This document shows positions 8,533 through 15,712 of a stretch of DNA of 64,000 nt, piece by piece. Each line of letters opens with the position of its first letter. The first letter of the stretch is position 1. Under the pieces are notes generated by a model, which was not told the DNA's origin, did no database searches, and worked only from the letters and a program-made list of their open reading frames with translations. The translations under genes and the position numbers were made by a program. This DNA is from Saccharothrix luteola (GTDB lineage: Bacteria > Actinomycetota > Actinomycetes > Mycobacteriales > Pseudonocardiaceae), in NCBI RefSeq assembly GCF_020859565.1, contig NZ_JAJHUO010000024.1, forward strand, positions 62,001-126,000, read 5' to 3'.

Positions 8533-8564
8533 CCGGGGAGGTTTCGCGGCGGCCACCTCCCCGG
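8533..8564. terminator. Bidirectional hairpin terminator
   Basis: ccggggaggt (8533-8542) and acctccccgg (8555-8564) form a perfect 10-bp stem with a 12-nt loop between the convergent chitinase and TetR genes. There is no T-tract, as is usual in high-GC actinobacteria. Confidence 0.75.
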
Positions 8565-8580
8565 GCCCCACCCCCGGCCT

Positions 8581-9177
8581 TCACGCGACGCGCCACCCGT
8601 CCGCCTGCGCACGCAGGGCGCGCTCGTAGACGGGGGCGATCTCGACCCCGGGCGGCAGGTTGCCGTTGAGCTCCAGGCTCACCAGGCCGTGCACCGTGCC
8701 CCACATGGCCAACGCGATCTGCTCGGGCGGCGGTTCCCGCGTGAACACGCCGGACTCCACCGCGCGGCCGACGTCCCGCACGACCGGCAGGAACGTCTGC
8801 ACGGCCGCCTCCTTCGTCTCGTCGGACGGCTCGAAGTTCGGCACGACCTTGCTGAACATCACCAGGTAGAACTGCGGGTCGGCCAGCGCGCTCTCCCGGT
8901 ACGCCAGGCCGATCTGGACCAGGTCCTCCACCGGGTCGTCGGTCTGCGGCACGGTCGCGATCCGTTCACCGAATCGGCGGAACGCCTCCTCGTACACGGC
9001 GTTCAACAGCGCCGGCTTGCCGCCGAACAACGAGTACACGGCCGTGGTCGAGGTGTTGACATCCGCCGCGAGCCTGCGCAAGCTCAAAGCGCCCGGGCCT
9101 TCGGTGGACAGCAGTTCGCCCGCCCGCTCGAGCAGCCGGCCGCGGAGCGCATCGTCGTGTGTCTTCGGTCGTGGCAC
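8581..9177 (-). CDS. TetR/AcrR-family transcriptional regulator
   Basis: A DNA-binding repressor. With the GTG at 9177 the protein is 198 residues and begins VPRPKTHDDALRGRLLERAG, the usual TetR N-terminus. An in-frame upstream start at 9222 would add 15 residues but gives an atypical MARPRIITLLRYD lead. The helix-turn-helix spans about residues 25-50 (LSLRRLAADVNTSTTAVYSLFGGK). The C-terminal ligand-binding part, with EQIALAMWGTVHGLVSLEL, resembles the TetR_C_33/WHG type found near lipid or efflux genes. The target is unknown; it may be autoregulatory or act on the divergent RHH gene, whose start lies about 75 bp away. Confidence 0.88.
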   Translation of the reverse strand: MPRPKTHDDALRGRLLERAGELLSTEGPGALSLRRLAADVNTSTTAVYSLFGGKPALLNAVYEEAFRRFGERIATVPQTDDPVEDLVQIGLAYRESALADPQFYLVMFSKVVPNFEPSDETKEAAVQTFLPVVRDVGRAVESGVFTREPPPEQIALAMWGTVHGLVSLELNGNLPPGVEIAPVYERALRAQADGWRVA

Positions 9178-9252
9178 CGGGGCATCGTATCGCAACAGTG
9201 TTATAATTCGCGGCCTGGCCATCGTGGTATCAAGTTGGTACCGTCATTCTCC

Positions 9253-9459
9253 ATGGCGATGACTCTGCGTCTGAGCGACGAGGAGAACCGGCGGCTCGAC
9301 GAGCTCGCCGCAGCCGAGGGCCGTTCGAAGCAGGAGGTCGTGCGCTTGGCCTTGGCCGAGCGGTGGGCCAGATTGCAGAAGGAAGAGCAGCTTTCCGAGG
9401 TCCTCGGACGCGTGCTCCCCAAGTACCGGGGCCTGCTCGACCGCCTCGGCTCCGCCTGA
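9253..9459 (+). CDS. Ribbon-helix-helix (CopG-type) antitoxin-like protein
   Basis: A 68-residue protein starting MAMTLRLSDEENRRLDELA. The MTLRLS strand and the two following helices form an RHH (CopG/MetJ-like) DNA-binding fold. The C-terminal part, with LPKYRGLLDRLG, would be the toxin-binding tail. Such proteins commonly sit directly upstream of Doc/Fic toxins and repress the shared promoter. A perfect TATAAT lies at 9202-9207. Here the partner toxin gene starts about 410 bp downstream instead of overlapping. An antitoxin role is inferred from family and neighbourhood. Confidence 0.75.
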   Translation: MAMTLRLSDEENRRLDELAAAEGRSKQEVVRLALAERWARLQKEEQLSEVLGRVLPKYRGLLDRLGSA

Positions 9460-9566
9460 TCGGGGCCGACCCCGTTTGCGGGTTCCCGTACTCAGGGCGC
9501 CCGACCGATTACTCAGCGACCACGACGACACACCTTCGGGTGATCGCACCCTGGCGCCCTCGCTGT

Positions 9567-9582
9567 TCGAACATATGTTCGA
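9567..9582. promoter_or_regulatory. Perfect LexA SOS box
   Basis: tcgaacatatgttcga is a perfect 16-bp palindrome matching the actinobacterial LexA consensus TCGAAC-N4-GTTCGA. A TACGAT -10-like hexamer follows at 9583-9588, and an ATG at 9595 lies 6 nt beyond it, placing a leaderless start at the expected transcription start. The reading frame from that ATG stays open into the Doc-like gene. DNA-damage control of that transcript is an inference from the motif. Confidence 0.8.
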
Positions 9583-9623
9583 TACGATCAATCCATGCAG
9601 CTCAACCGGTGCGGCATAGGCCG

Positions 9624-9645
9624 TTCACCCATATACATGTGTGAA
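9624..9645. promoter_or_regulatory. Imperfect 22-bp palindrome downstream of the SOS box
   Basis: ttcacccatat and its partner acatgtgtgaa form a 22-bp dyad (9 of 11 positions pair, including TTCAC/GTGAA ends). A smaller hairpin (gcgcacc 9664-9670, ggtgcgc 9676-9682) follows. These could be an operator and an attenuator-like structure; no regulator is assigned. Confidence 0.35.
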
Positions 9646-9693
9646 CGTCCACGGCGGTCCGAAGCGCACCGGTATGGTGCGCCGTTGAAGATC

Positions 9694-9783
9694 GGGCTGC
9701 GTCCAGGTTGCGCTTCGGTGCACAACGCGGCCGACAACATCCTCGCCGCCTCCAGGGCGGGGAGGCGATACGGACCTGAGGGG
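9694..9783 (+). pseudogene. Possible TnpB (IS200/IS605-type) C-terminal remnant
   Basis: The 408-bp stretch 9460-9867 between the RHH and Doc genes holds no convincing intact gene. In the open frame running from 9595, GCASVHNAADNILAAS resembles the end of a TnpB zinc-ribbon domain (...NAAxNILAAG...). No other part of a transposase and no clear terminal repeats were seen, so this is a weak call. If correct, the two toxin-antitoxin genes were separated by an insertion that has since decayed. Confidence 0.3.
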
Positions 9784-9867
9784 GTGGGTGGTGGCGCCGG
9801 AGACGTCCCGGATGCGGCGTGGCCGCGCCGGAGTCCCCGCCCCTCAGGACAGGGAGCGCGTCAAGCA

Positions 9868-10251
9868 GTGGTCAACTACCTCGACGCCGGCGACTTGCTC
9901 GTGCTGGCGACCGCCGTCACCGGCGGGGATCTGGTCGTGCGCGACTTAGGTCTCCTCGACTCCGCAGCCCACCGCCCCAGGGCCACAGTGCTGGGGGTCG
10001 AGGCGTACGACACGCTCTGGCTCAAAGCTTCCGCGTTGCTCGACTCCATCGTCCGCACGCGCCCGTTGGCCGAGGGCAACTGGCGGCTGGGCTGGGTCGC
10101 CGCCGTGACGTTGTGCGACATCAACGGCTGGTGGATCGACGCCGAGGAGGACGAAGCCCTCGACCTGGTGCGCGCGCTCGGCCGGGAGCAGATCGACGTG
10201 GGCGGCATGGCGGCCCACCTGGAGGCGTGGGGCATGCCCAAGGACGACTGA
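9868..10251 (+). CDS. Doc-like (Fic-fold) toxin homologue with a degenerate Fic motif
   Basis: The GTG at 9868 follows agggag with 11-nt spacing and gives 127 residues, close to phage P1 Doc (126). The family inverse-phosphorylates or AMPylates a target, EF-Tu for Doc. VVRDLGLLDSAAHRPRA and GVEAYDTLWLKASALLDSI match the Doc helices. The Fic motif, normally HPFxDGNKR, reads RPLAEGNWR: the catalytic His is Arg and the Lys is Trp, while Glu, Gly, Asn and the last Arg remain. It is therefore probably inactive or altered in chemistry. The frame is open upstream to 9595, so an N-terminally extended 218-residue form driven by the SOS box is possible. Confidence 0.75.
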   Translation: MVNYLDAGDLLVLATAVTGGDLVVRDLGLLDSAAHRPRATVLGVEAYDTLWLKASALLDSIVRTRPLAEGNWRLGWVAAVTLCDINGWWIDAEEDEALDLVRALGREQIDVGGMAAHLEAWGMPKDD

Positions 10252-10297
10252 ACGACGGCCCCGACGACGGGCGGCGGCGCCGACACCGCGAATCGGG

Positions 10298-10328
10298 TTG
10301 ACCTGGAGTGCACTCCAGCTCCTACGGT
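10298..10328 (+). promoter_or_regulatory. MerR-type promoter with 19-bp spacer and palindromic operator
   Basis: -35 ttgacc (10298-10303) and -10 tacggt (10323-10328) are separated by 19 bp, the overlong spacer that MerR-family activators untwist. The perfect palindrome ctggagtgcactccag (10303-10318) fills the spacer. The predicted transcription start coincides with the GTG at 10336, so the merR-like/AKR transcript is probably leaderless and autoregulated. Confidence 0.8.
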
Positions 10329-10335
10329 CGACACC

Positions 10336-10719
10336 GTGACTTACTCGATCGCTCAAGCGGCCGAGCGCAGTGGGTTGTCGATCGACACCCTGCGCTACTA
10401 CGAACGGATCGGCCTGGTCGACCCGCCCGCCCGGGACTCCGGCGGGCGGCGCAGCTACAGCGACGACGACCTCGGCTGGCTGGCGTTCCTGACCCGGCTG
10501 CGCACCACCGGCATGCCCATTCGCATGATGCGCGAGTACGCGCAGCTCAGGCACCGCGGCGCGGCCACCGCCGGCCGCCGCAAGCAGATGCTGTTCGAGC
10601 ACCGCGCCGCCGTCCGCGAGCGCATCGCGGAGCTGCAGTCGTGCCTGGAAGTGCTGGAGTACAAGATCACGCACTACGAGCAGATCGAGCACACCTTCGT
10701 CGAGGGGATCACCGCGTGA
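10336..10719 (+). CDS. MerR-family transcriptional regulator
   Basis: The 127-residue product has the MerR winged helix at the N-terminus: YSIAQAAERSGLSIDTLRYYERIGL, then an SGGRRSYSDDDL wing. A dimerising coiled coil follows, ending in LEVLEYKITHYEQIE. There is no metal-binding Cys cluster, and the short effector tail resembles MerR regulators of aldo/keto reductases and redox enzymes such as the NmlR/AdhR type, without their conserved Cys. It overlaps the next gene by 4 nt (GTGA) and sits behind a 19-bp-spacer promoter, so it probably controls itself and the two reductase genes in response to an unknown small molecule. Confidence 0.9.
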   Translation: MTYSIAQAAERSGLSIDTLRYYERIGLVDPPARDSGGRRSYSDDDLGWLAFLTRLRTTGMPIRMMREYAQLRHRGAATAGRRKQMLFEHRAAVRERIAELQSCLEVLEYKITHYEQIEHTFVEGITA

Positions 10720-11672
10720 GGTCGTTGGGCGAACTCCGGGTCGGCAACCAGGGCCTGGGCTGCATGGGCATGAGCCAGTCCTACGGCACGGGGGACGAGG
10801 TCGCGTCCGTCGCCACCATCCACCGCGCGCTCGACCTCGGCGTCACGCTCCTCGACACCGCCGACGTCTACGGCGCCGGCGCGAACGAGGAGCTGGTGGG
10901 GCGGGCGATCAAGGGCCGCCGCGACGAGGTCGTGCTCGCGACCAAGTTCGGGCTCGGCGACCCGGACCGCAGGCCGCGCGGTGACGCCGCCTACGTCAAG
11001 CAGGCCGCCGACGCGTCGCTGGGCCGCTTGGGCGTCGACCACATCGACCTCTACTACCAGCACCGGGTCGACCCGGACGTGCCGATCGAGGAGACCGTCG
11101 GCGCGATGGCCGAGCTGGTCGCCGAGGGCAAGGTCCGCCACCTCGGCCTGTCCGAGGCGAGCGCCGCGACGATCCGCCGCGCGCACGCCGTGCACCCGAT
11201 CAGCGCCCTGCAGAGCGAGTGGTCGCTGTGGACGCGCGACATCGAGGCCGAGGTCGCGCCCACGTGCCGCGAGCTGGGCATCGGCATCGTGCCGTTCTCG
11301 CCGCTCGGCCGGGGTTTCCTCACCGGCCGCGTCACGTCCGTCGCCGACCTGGCCGAGGACGACATGCGGCGCGGCCTGCCCCGGTTCGCCGAGGAGAACT
11401 TCGCCCGCAACACGGCCATCGTGGACGCGCTGCGCGCGCTGGCCGCCGAACGCGGCGTCACGGCCGGTCAGCTGGCGCTGGCCTGGGTGCACCACCAGGG
11501 CGAGCACGTCGTCCCGATCCCGGGCACCAAGCGGGTGAAGTACCTGGAGGAGAACGTCGCCGCCGCCGAGCTGGAGCTGGACGCGGACGAGCTGCGCGCG
11601 ATCGAGGCCGCCGCACCCGCCGTCGCCGGCGACCGGTACCCGCCGGAGTTCCTCCGGCTGTCGAACAAGTGA
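10716..11672 (+). CDS. Aldo/keto reductase (first of a tandem pair)
   Basis: The 318-residue product is an NADPH-dependent carbonyl reductase of the AKR superfamily (AKR13/YakC-like). The GTG start overlaps the merR stop. It shows GLGCMGMSQSYG, the catalytic Asp/Tyr region LLDTADVYGAGANEELVG, catalytic Lys in VVLATKFG, His in DLYYQHRVD, and an NADPH-binding end region with VPIPGTKRVKYLEENVAA. It is in an operon with the MerR regulator and a second, similar reductase starting 14 bp downstream. The substrates, probably reactive aldehydes or quinones, are not shown by the sequence. Confidence 0.92.
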   Translation: MRSLGELRVGNQGLGCMGMSQSYGTGDEVASVATIHRALDLGVTLLDTADVYGAGANEELVGRAIKGRRDEVVLATKFGLGDPDRRPRGDAAYVKQAADASLGRLGVDHIDLYYQHRVDPDVPIEETVGAMAELVAEGKVRHLGLSEASAATIRRAHAVHPISALQSEWSLWTRDIEAEVAPTCRELGIGIVPFSPLGRGFLTGRVTSVADLAEDDMRRGLPRFAEENFARNTAIVDALRALAAERGVTAGQLALAWVHHQGEHVVPIPGTKRVKYLEENVAAAELELDADELRAIEAAAPAVAGDRYPPEFLRLSNK

Positions 11673-11686
11673 GAGGGGAGGCGACC

Positions 11687-12670
11687 GTGGAGAACCGCCG
11701 GTTGGGCGCGCTGGAGGTGAGCGCGCAGGGTCTGGGCTGCATGGGCATGAGCGACTTCTACGGCCCCGGTGACGAGTCCGAGTCGACCGCCACCATCCAC
11801 CGCGCCCTCGACCTGGGCGTCACGTTCCTCGACACGGCCGACATGTACGGGCCGTTCACCAACGAGGAGCTGGTCGGCCGGGCGATCAGGGACCGCCGTG
11901 ACGAGGTCGTGCTGGCGACGAAGTTCGCCATCGTCCGCGACCCGGGGCTGCCGCGGTCCCAGTGGAGTCTGCGCGGCGACCCGGAGTACGTCAGGCAGGC
12001 CGCCGACGCGTCGTTGCGCCGCCTGGGCACGAACCACATCGACCTGTACTACCAGCACCGGGTCGACCCGAAGGTGCCGATCGAGGACACCGTCGGCGCG
12101 ATGGCCGAGCTCGTCGAGCAGGGCAAGGTCCGCCACATCGGCCTGTCGGAGGCGGGCGCGGAGACGATCCGGCGCGCGCACGCCGTGCACCCGGTCGCGG
12201 CAGTGCAGACCGAGTGGTCGCTGTGGTCGCGCGACATCGAGGACGAGGTCGTGCCCACGTGCCGCGAGCTGGGCATCGGCATCGTCGCGTACTCGCCGCT
12301 CGGCCGCGGCTTCCTCACCGGCCGCTACACGTCGAAGGACGACTTCGCGGCCGGTGACTTCCGCCTGGTCGGCCAACCGCGGTTCGCGGACGGGAACTTC
12401 GACCGCAACCTCGCGCTGGTGGAGTCGCTGCGCGAGGTTGCACGGGAGCACGACGTGACGGCGGCGCAGATCGCGTTGGCGTGGGTCCACCACCAGGGCG
12501 CGGTGCCGATCCCCGGCACCAAGCGGGTGAAGTACGTGGAGGAGAACGCCGCCGCCGCGGACCTCCGGCTGACCGAGGCGCAGCTGGCCCGCATCGCCGC
12601 GGCCGTGCCGCCCGACGCGGTCGCGGGCACCCGGTACCCGACCGAGGTGCTGCCCTCGCTCGGCCGCTAG
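11687..12670 (+). CDS. Aldo/keto reductase (second of a tandem pair)
   Basis: The 327-residue paralogue of the preceding gene begins VENRRLGALEVSAQGLGCMG. The GTG at 11687 is supported by gaggggag 7 nt upstream. Conserved parts are FLDTADMYGPFTNEELVG, VVLATKFA, DLYYQHRVDPKVPIEDTVG and VPIPGTKRVKYVEEN. Relative to the first copy it has an insert after the catalytic Lys (IVRDPGLPRSQWSLRGDP) that would reshape the active-site loop. A local duplication followed by divergence in substrate range is likely. It ends 3 bp before the stop of a convergent gene. Confidence 0.92.
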   Translation: MENRRLGALEVSAQGLGCMGMSDFYGPGDESESTATIHRALDLGVTFLDTADMYGPFTNEELVGRAIRDRRDEVVLATKFAIVRDPGLPRSQWSLRGDPEYVRQAADASLRRLGTNHIDLYYQHRVDPKVPIEDTVGAMAELVEQGKVRHIGLSEAGAETIRRAHAVHPVAAVQTEWSLWSRDIEDEVVPTCRELGIGIVAYSPLGRGFLTGRYTSKDDFAAGDFRLVGQPRFADGNFDRNLALVESLREVAREHDVTAAQIALAWVHHQGAVPIPGTKRVKYVEENAAAADLRLTEAQLARIAAAVPPDAVAGTRYPTEVLPSLGR

Positions 12671-12673
12671 GCG

Positions 12674-13099
12674 CTACCGGACCACGATGCCGTTGCGCCG
12701 GTTGAAGTCCTTCGCGCCCTGCATGGCCAGCACGATCGACACGATCACCAGCACCACCCACACGGGGAACGCGATGATCAGCCCGAGCACCGTCATGGCC
12801 AGGAGGATCAACGGGAAGTTCGCCAGCAGGAGGATCACGCCGAGCACCGTCTGCCCCGCGTAGAGGTTGCCGGCCCCGAGCCACAGCAACGACAGCAGCA
12901 CCGCGACGCCGGGGTTCTTGGCGGTCACCACGCCGCGCACCGGCATCCCGTAGGGCACGGGGTGCGCGGGCGGGTGCGGCGGCGGGGCCTGCGTCGACGG
13001 CCACTGCGTCGCACCGCAGACGGCGCAGTTGACGCTCGGCGGCTGCAGGTACGCGCCGCAGGAACCGCACATCGGCGGGGGACCGACCGGTTGGGTCAT
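12674..13099 (-). CDS. Zinc-ribbon plus TM2-like membrane protein
   Basis: A 141-residue protein of unknown role. The ATG at 13099 is preferred over an upstream start at 13114 because ggaggaag lies just ahead of it. Residues 10-35 form a zinc ribbon (MCGSCGAYL ... CAVCGATQW: two CxxC pairs). A Pro-rich linker follows, then two or three membrane segments (VAVLLSLLWLGAGNLYAG, VILLLANFPLILLAMTVLGL, VWVVLVIVSIVLAM). The GAGNLYAG turn resembles TM2-domain proteins. It may be a small envelope or stress protein. Confidence 0.75.
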   Translation of the reverse strand: MTQPVGPPPMCGSCGAYLQPPSVNCAVCGATQWPSTQAPPPHPPAHPVPYGMPVRGVVTAKNPGVAVLLSLLWLGAGNLYAGQTVLGVILLLANFPLILLAMTVLGLIIAFPVWVVLVIVSIVLAMQGAKDFNRRNGIVVR

Positions 13100-13187
13100 C
13101 GACTTCCTCCACATGTCGTCGCGGCAGTCTGTCGGACGAGGGAGGCGGAGCGTTACCGATCACATCGGAGCGTGATGGATCACCCGA

Positions 13188-13637
13188 TCACAGCAACGTG
13201 GCCGCGACCGTGGCGCCCAACTCCCGGCACCGCTCCCGGGCGTCGCCGTCCGGCGCGCCGGTGAGGCACACCGTCTCGACCACCGGCCGCCACTTCAACC
13301 CGGTCGTGATGTCCCGCACCGCCTTCACCGCGCCCTCCGTGCCCAGGTTGCCGTGCACGTAGGCCCCGAACGGCCGGCCGCGCGTGGCGTCCAGGCAGGG
13401 GTAGTAGATCGTGTCGAAGAAGTGCTTCAACGCGCCGCTGATGTAGCCGATGTTGGCGGGCGTGCCCAGGATGAACCCGTCGGCCTCCAGCACGTCCGTC
13501 ACCGTCGTGCCCAGCGCCGGCCGCCGCACCACCTCGACACCGTCGAGCTCCGGGTCGTTCGCGCCCTCGACCACCGCCTCGAACAGCTCCTGCATGGCGG
13601 GCGACGGCGTGTGGTGGACGATCAGCAGGCGTGGCAC
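13188..13637 (-). CDS. Flavodoxin-like / NADPH-dependent FMN reductase-family protein
   Basis: With the GTG at 13637 the product is 149 residues and starts VPRLLIVHHTPSPAMQELFE, the FMN phosphate-binding strand and loop of flavodoxin-fold proteins. The second FMN loop is GFILGTPANIGYISGALKHFFDT, and the third contains PFGAYVHGNLGTEGAVKAV. These match the WrbA/flavodoxin_2-like group of quinone or azo reductases and electron carriers. It is monocistronic and divergent from a small membrane protein gene. Cofactor binding is likely; the substrate is unknown. Confidence 0.82.
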   Translation of the reverse strand: MPRLLIVHHTPSPAMQELFEAVVEGANDPELDGVEVVRRPALGTTVTDVLEADGFILGTPANIGYISGALKHFFDTIYYPCLDATRGRPFGAYVHGNLGTEGAVKAVRDITTGLKWRPVVETVCLTGAPDGDARERCRELGATVAATLL

Positions 13638-13758
13638 GCGGCCCAGGTTGCCGGGATCGGCACGGCGCGGCAACCGCTCGGTAGCATGGCGCCAATCCCA
13701 GTGACGGAACCCGCTGGGTCGTCGCGCGTCCTTATGGGTAGTGACACGGGAGGGAGTC

Positions 13759-14091
13759 ATGGAAACTCGCAGCATCGCCACGATGAAGCGGAACCGGCGG
13801 ATCACCTGGGGCGCGGGGGTCGGGATCGGGGTCGGGTTGATCGGCCTGCCGCTGGTGTTCATCGCCCTGTGGCCGGGTGTCGACCACAGCCCGTGGGACG
13901 TGAACACGATGATCCTCGCGACCGGCGTCGCGCTGTGCACCGTCAGCTACATCTCCGGCCGCATCTCGGTCGCCGCCGTCACGCAGCACCGGTCGCGGCC
14001 GGTGAGCCCGCCGACCAGGCGGCCTTACCTGGTGGCGGGCGGTGCGCTCGTCGTCGCCGTGCTGTGCCTGCTGCTCGCCCTGGCCTCGTGA
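13759..14091 (+). CDS. Small three-segment membrane protein
   Basis: Not recognised. The ATG at 13759 follows gggaggga with good spacing and gives 110 residues. Hydrophobic segments are at about 17-39 (WGAGVGIGVGLIGLPLVFIALW), 51-67 (TMILATGVALCTVSYISG) and 92-109 (LVAGGALVVAVLCLLLAL). The basic N-terminus suggests a cytoplasmic start. It ends 4 bp before the convergent pmmB. Confidence 0.65.
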   Translation: METRSIATMKRNRRITWGAGVGIGVGLIGLPLVFIALWPGVDHSPWDVNTMILATGVALCTVSYISGRISVAAVTQHRSRPVSPPTRRPYLVAGGALVVAVLCLLLALAS

Positions 14092-14095
14092 CCGC

Positions 14096-15712
14096 TCAGT
14101 CCGCGAGCAGCTCGGACACCTGAGCCCGCAGTCCGGCCAACCGGTCCCGAGCGCGCGCCCGGGCGGCCGGCAGGTCGTCGGACACCGGTTCCACGACCTC
14201 CAGGTACGCCTTGAGCTTCGGCTCGGTGCCGGACGGCCGCACGACCACCCGCACGCCTTCACGGGTCAGCCTGACCACGTCGGCCTCCGGCAGCAGGTCC
14301 TCGAACGCGAACCCCTCCGGCGGCCGGCCGCGCAGCCGGGCCATCAACGCGCCGATCCTGCTCAGGTCGGTGAACCGCAGCGAAACCTGGTCGGTCACGT
14401 GCAGGCCGTGGTCGACGGCGAGCTGGTCCAGCGCGTCCAGCAGGGTGCGGCCGGACGCCTTCAACCCGGCCGCCAGGTCGCACGCCACCACGGCCGCCGA
14501 GATGCCGTCCTTGTCGTTGACGTACGCGGGGTCGACGCAGTTGCCCAGTGCCTCCTCGTAGGCGAACACCAGGCCGTCGCCCGCGCGCACCAGCCACTTG
14601 AACCCGGTCAACGTCTCCGCGTAACGCGCGCCGTGCGCCCGCGCGATCGACTTCAGCAACGAGGACGACACGATCGTGGTGGCCACCAACGGGTCCGCGC
14701 TCTCCACAGTGGACAGCACCAGGGAGCCGAGGAGCACGCCGGTCTCGTCGCCGCGCAACATCCGCCACGACCCGTCCCGCTCGCGCACGCCCAGCGCGCA
14801 CCGGTCGGCGTCGGGGTCCAGGGCGATGGCCAGGTCGGCGTCCTCCGCCGCCGCCAGCGCCAGCAACCGGTCCGCCGCGCCCGGCTCCTCCGGGTTCGGG
14901 AACGCCACGGTCGGGAACCCCGGGTCCGGCACGGCCTGCTCGCGCACGACCCGCACGTCGGTGAACCCGGCCCGCCGCAACGCCTCCACCGCCGTCGCGC
15001 CGCCGACCCCGTGCATCGGCGTCAACACCACGCGCAGGTCGCGGTGGGCGCCGCGCGGCAGCGACGCGACCCGTTCCAGGTACTCGTCCACCTCGGCGTC
15101 CGACACCGGCAGGTAGTCCTCTGACAACGGCACCGACACGGCCGCGGGCACGCCCCGGATCGCCGCCTCGATCTCGCGGTCCTCCGGCGGCACGATCTGC
15201 CCGCCACCGGCCAGGTACAGCTTGTAGCCGTTGTCCGCGGGCGGGTTGTGCGACGCGGTGATCTGCACGCCCGCCACCGCGGCGTGCCGCTTGACCAGGA
15301 ACGCCAGCACCGGCGTCGGCAACGGCCCCGGCAGCACCCGCACGGTGAACCCCGCGCCCGCCAGCACACCGGCCGCCGCCGCCGCGAAGTCCTCCGACCC
15401 GTGCCGCGCGTCCCGGCCCACGAACACCGTGCCGACGTGCCCGTGCGCCTTGAGCCACGCGGCGAGGCCGGCCGTGGTGCGGATGACCACGGCCCGGTTC
15501 ATCCCGTTCGGCCCGGCCCGCACGGGACCGCGCAGCCCCGCCGTGCCGAACGCCAGCGGGCCCGCCATCCGGTCGGCCACCTCGTCGGCCGCGGCGGCGT
15601 CACCGCCCATCGCCCGCGCCACGACGGTCTGCAGCTCCAGGCGCGTCGCCGGGTCGGGGTCGTCGGCGATCCAGCGGAACGCGGCGTCGCGCAGGGCCGG
15701 GGCGAGGGTCAT
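14096..15712 (-). CDS. pmmB: Phosphomannomutase / phosphoglucomutase
   Basis: The 538-residue product is a cytosolic alpha-D-phosphohexomutase interconverting hexose 1- and 6-phosphates. The ATG at 15712 overlaps the stop of the upstream purine nucleoside phosphorylase gene by 4 nt (ATGA). Landmarks are FGTAGLRGPVRAGPNGMN (substrate entry), the phosphoserine loop TASHNPP at 152-158 with S154, the metal-binding DPDADR at about residue 305, and the phosphate-binding VRPSGTEPK near the C-terminus. The architecture and pairing with a purine nucleoside phosphorylase match M. tuberculosis PmmB (Rv3308). Ribose-phosphate activity (phosphopentomutase, feeding nucleoside salvage) is a reasonable alternative given the neighbour. 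Confidence 0.92.
   Translation of the reverse strand: MTLAPALRDAAFRWIADDPDPATRLELQTVVARAMGGDAAAADEVADRMAGPLAFGTAGLRGPVRAGPNGMNRAVVIRTTAGLAAWLKAHGHVGTVFVGRDARHGSEDFAAAAAGVLAGAGFTVRVLPGPLPTPVLAFLVKRHAAVAGVQITASHNPPADNGYKLYLAGGGQIVPPEDREIEAAIRGVPAAVSVPLSEDYLPVSDAEVDEYLERVASLPRGAHRDLRVVLTPMHGVGGATAVEALRRAGFTDVRVVREQAVPDPGFPTVAFPNPEEPGAADRLLALAAAEDADLAIALDPDADRCALGVRERDGSWRMLRGDETGVLLGSLVLSTVESADPLVATTIVSSSLLKSIARAHGARYAETLTGFKWLVRAGDGLVFAYEEALGNCVDPAYVNDKDGISAAVVACDLAAGLKASGRTLLDALDQLAVDHGLHVTDQVSLRFTDLSRIGALMARLRGRPPEGFAFEDLLPEADVVRLTREGVRVVVRPSGTEPKLKAYLEVVEPVSDDLPAARARARDRLAGLRAQVSELLAD

Noticed and set aside
9001..9222. An N-terminally extended TetR starting at 9222
   Set aside because: The added residues are atypical for TetR regulators and the GTG at 9177 gives a standard N-terminus.
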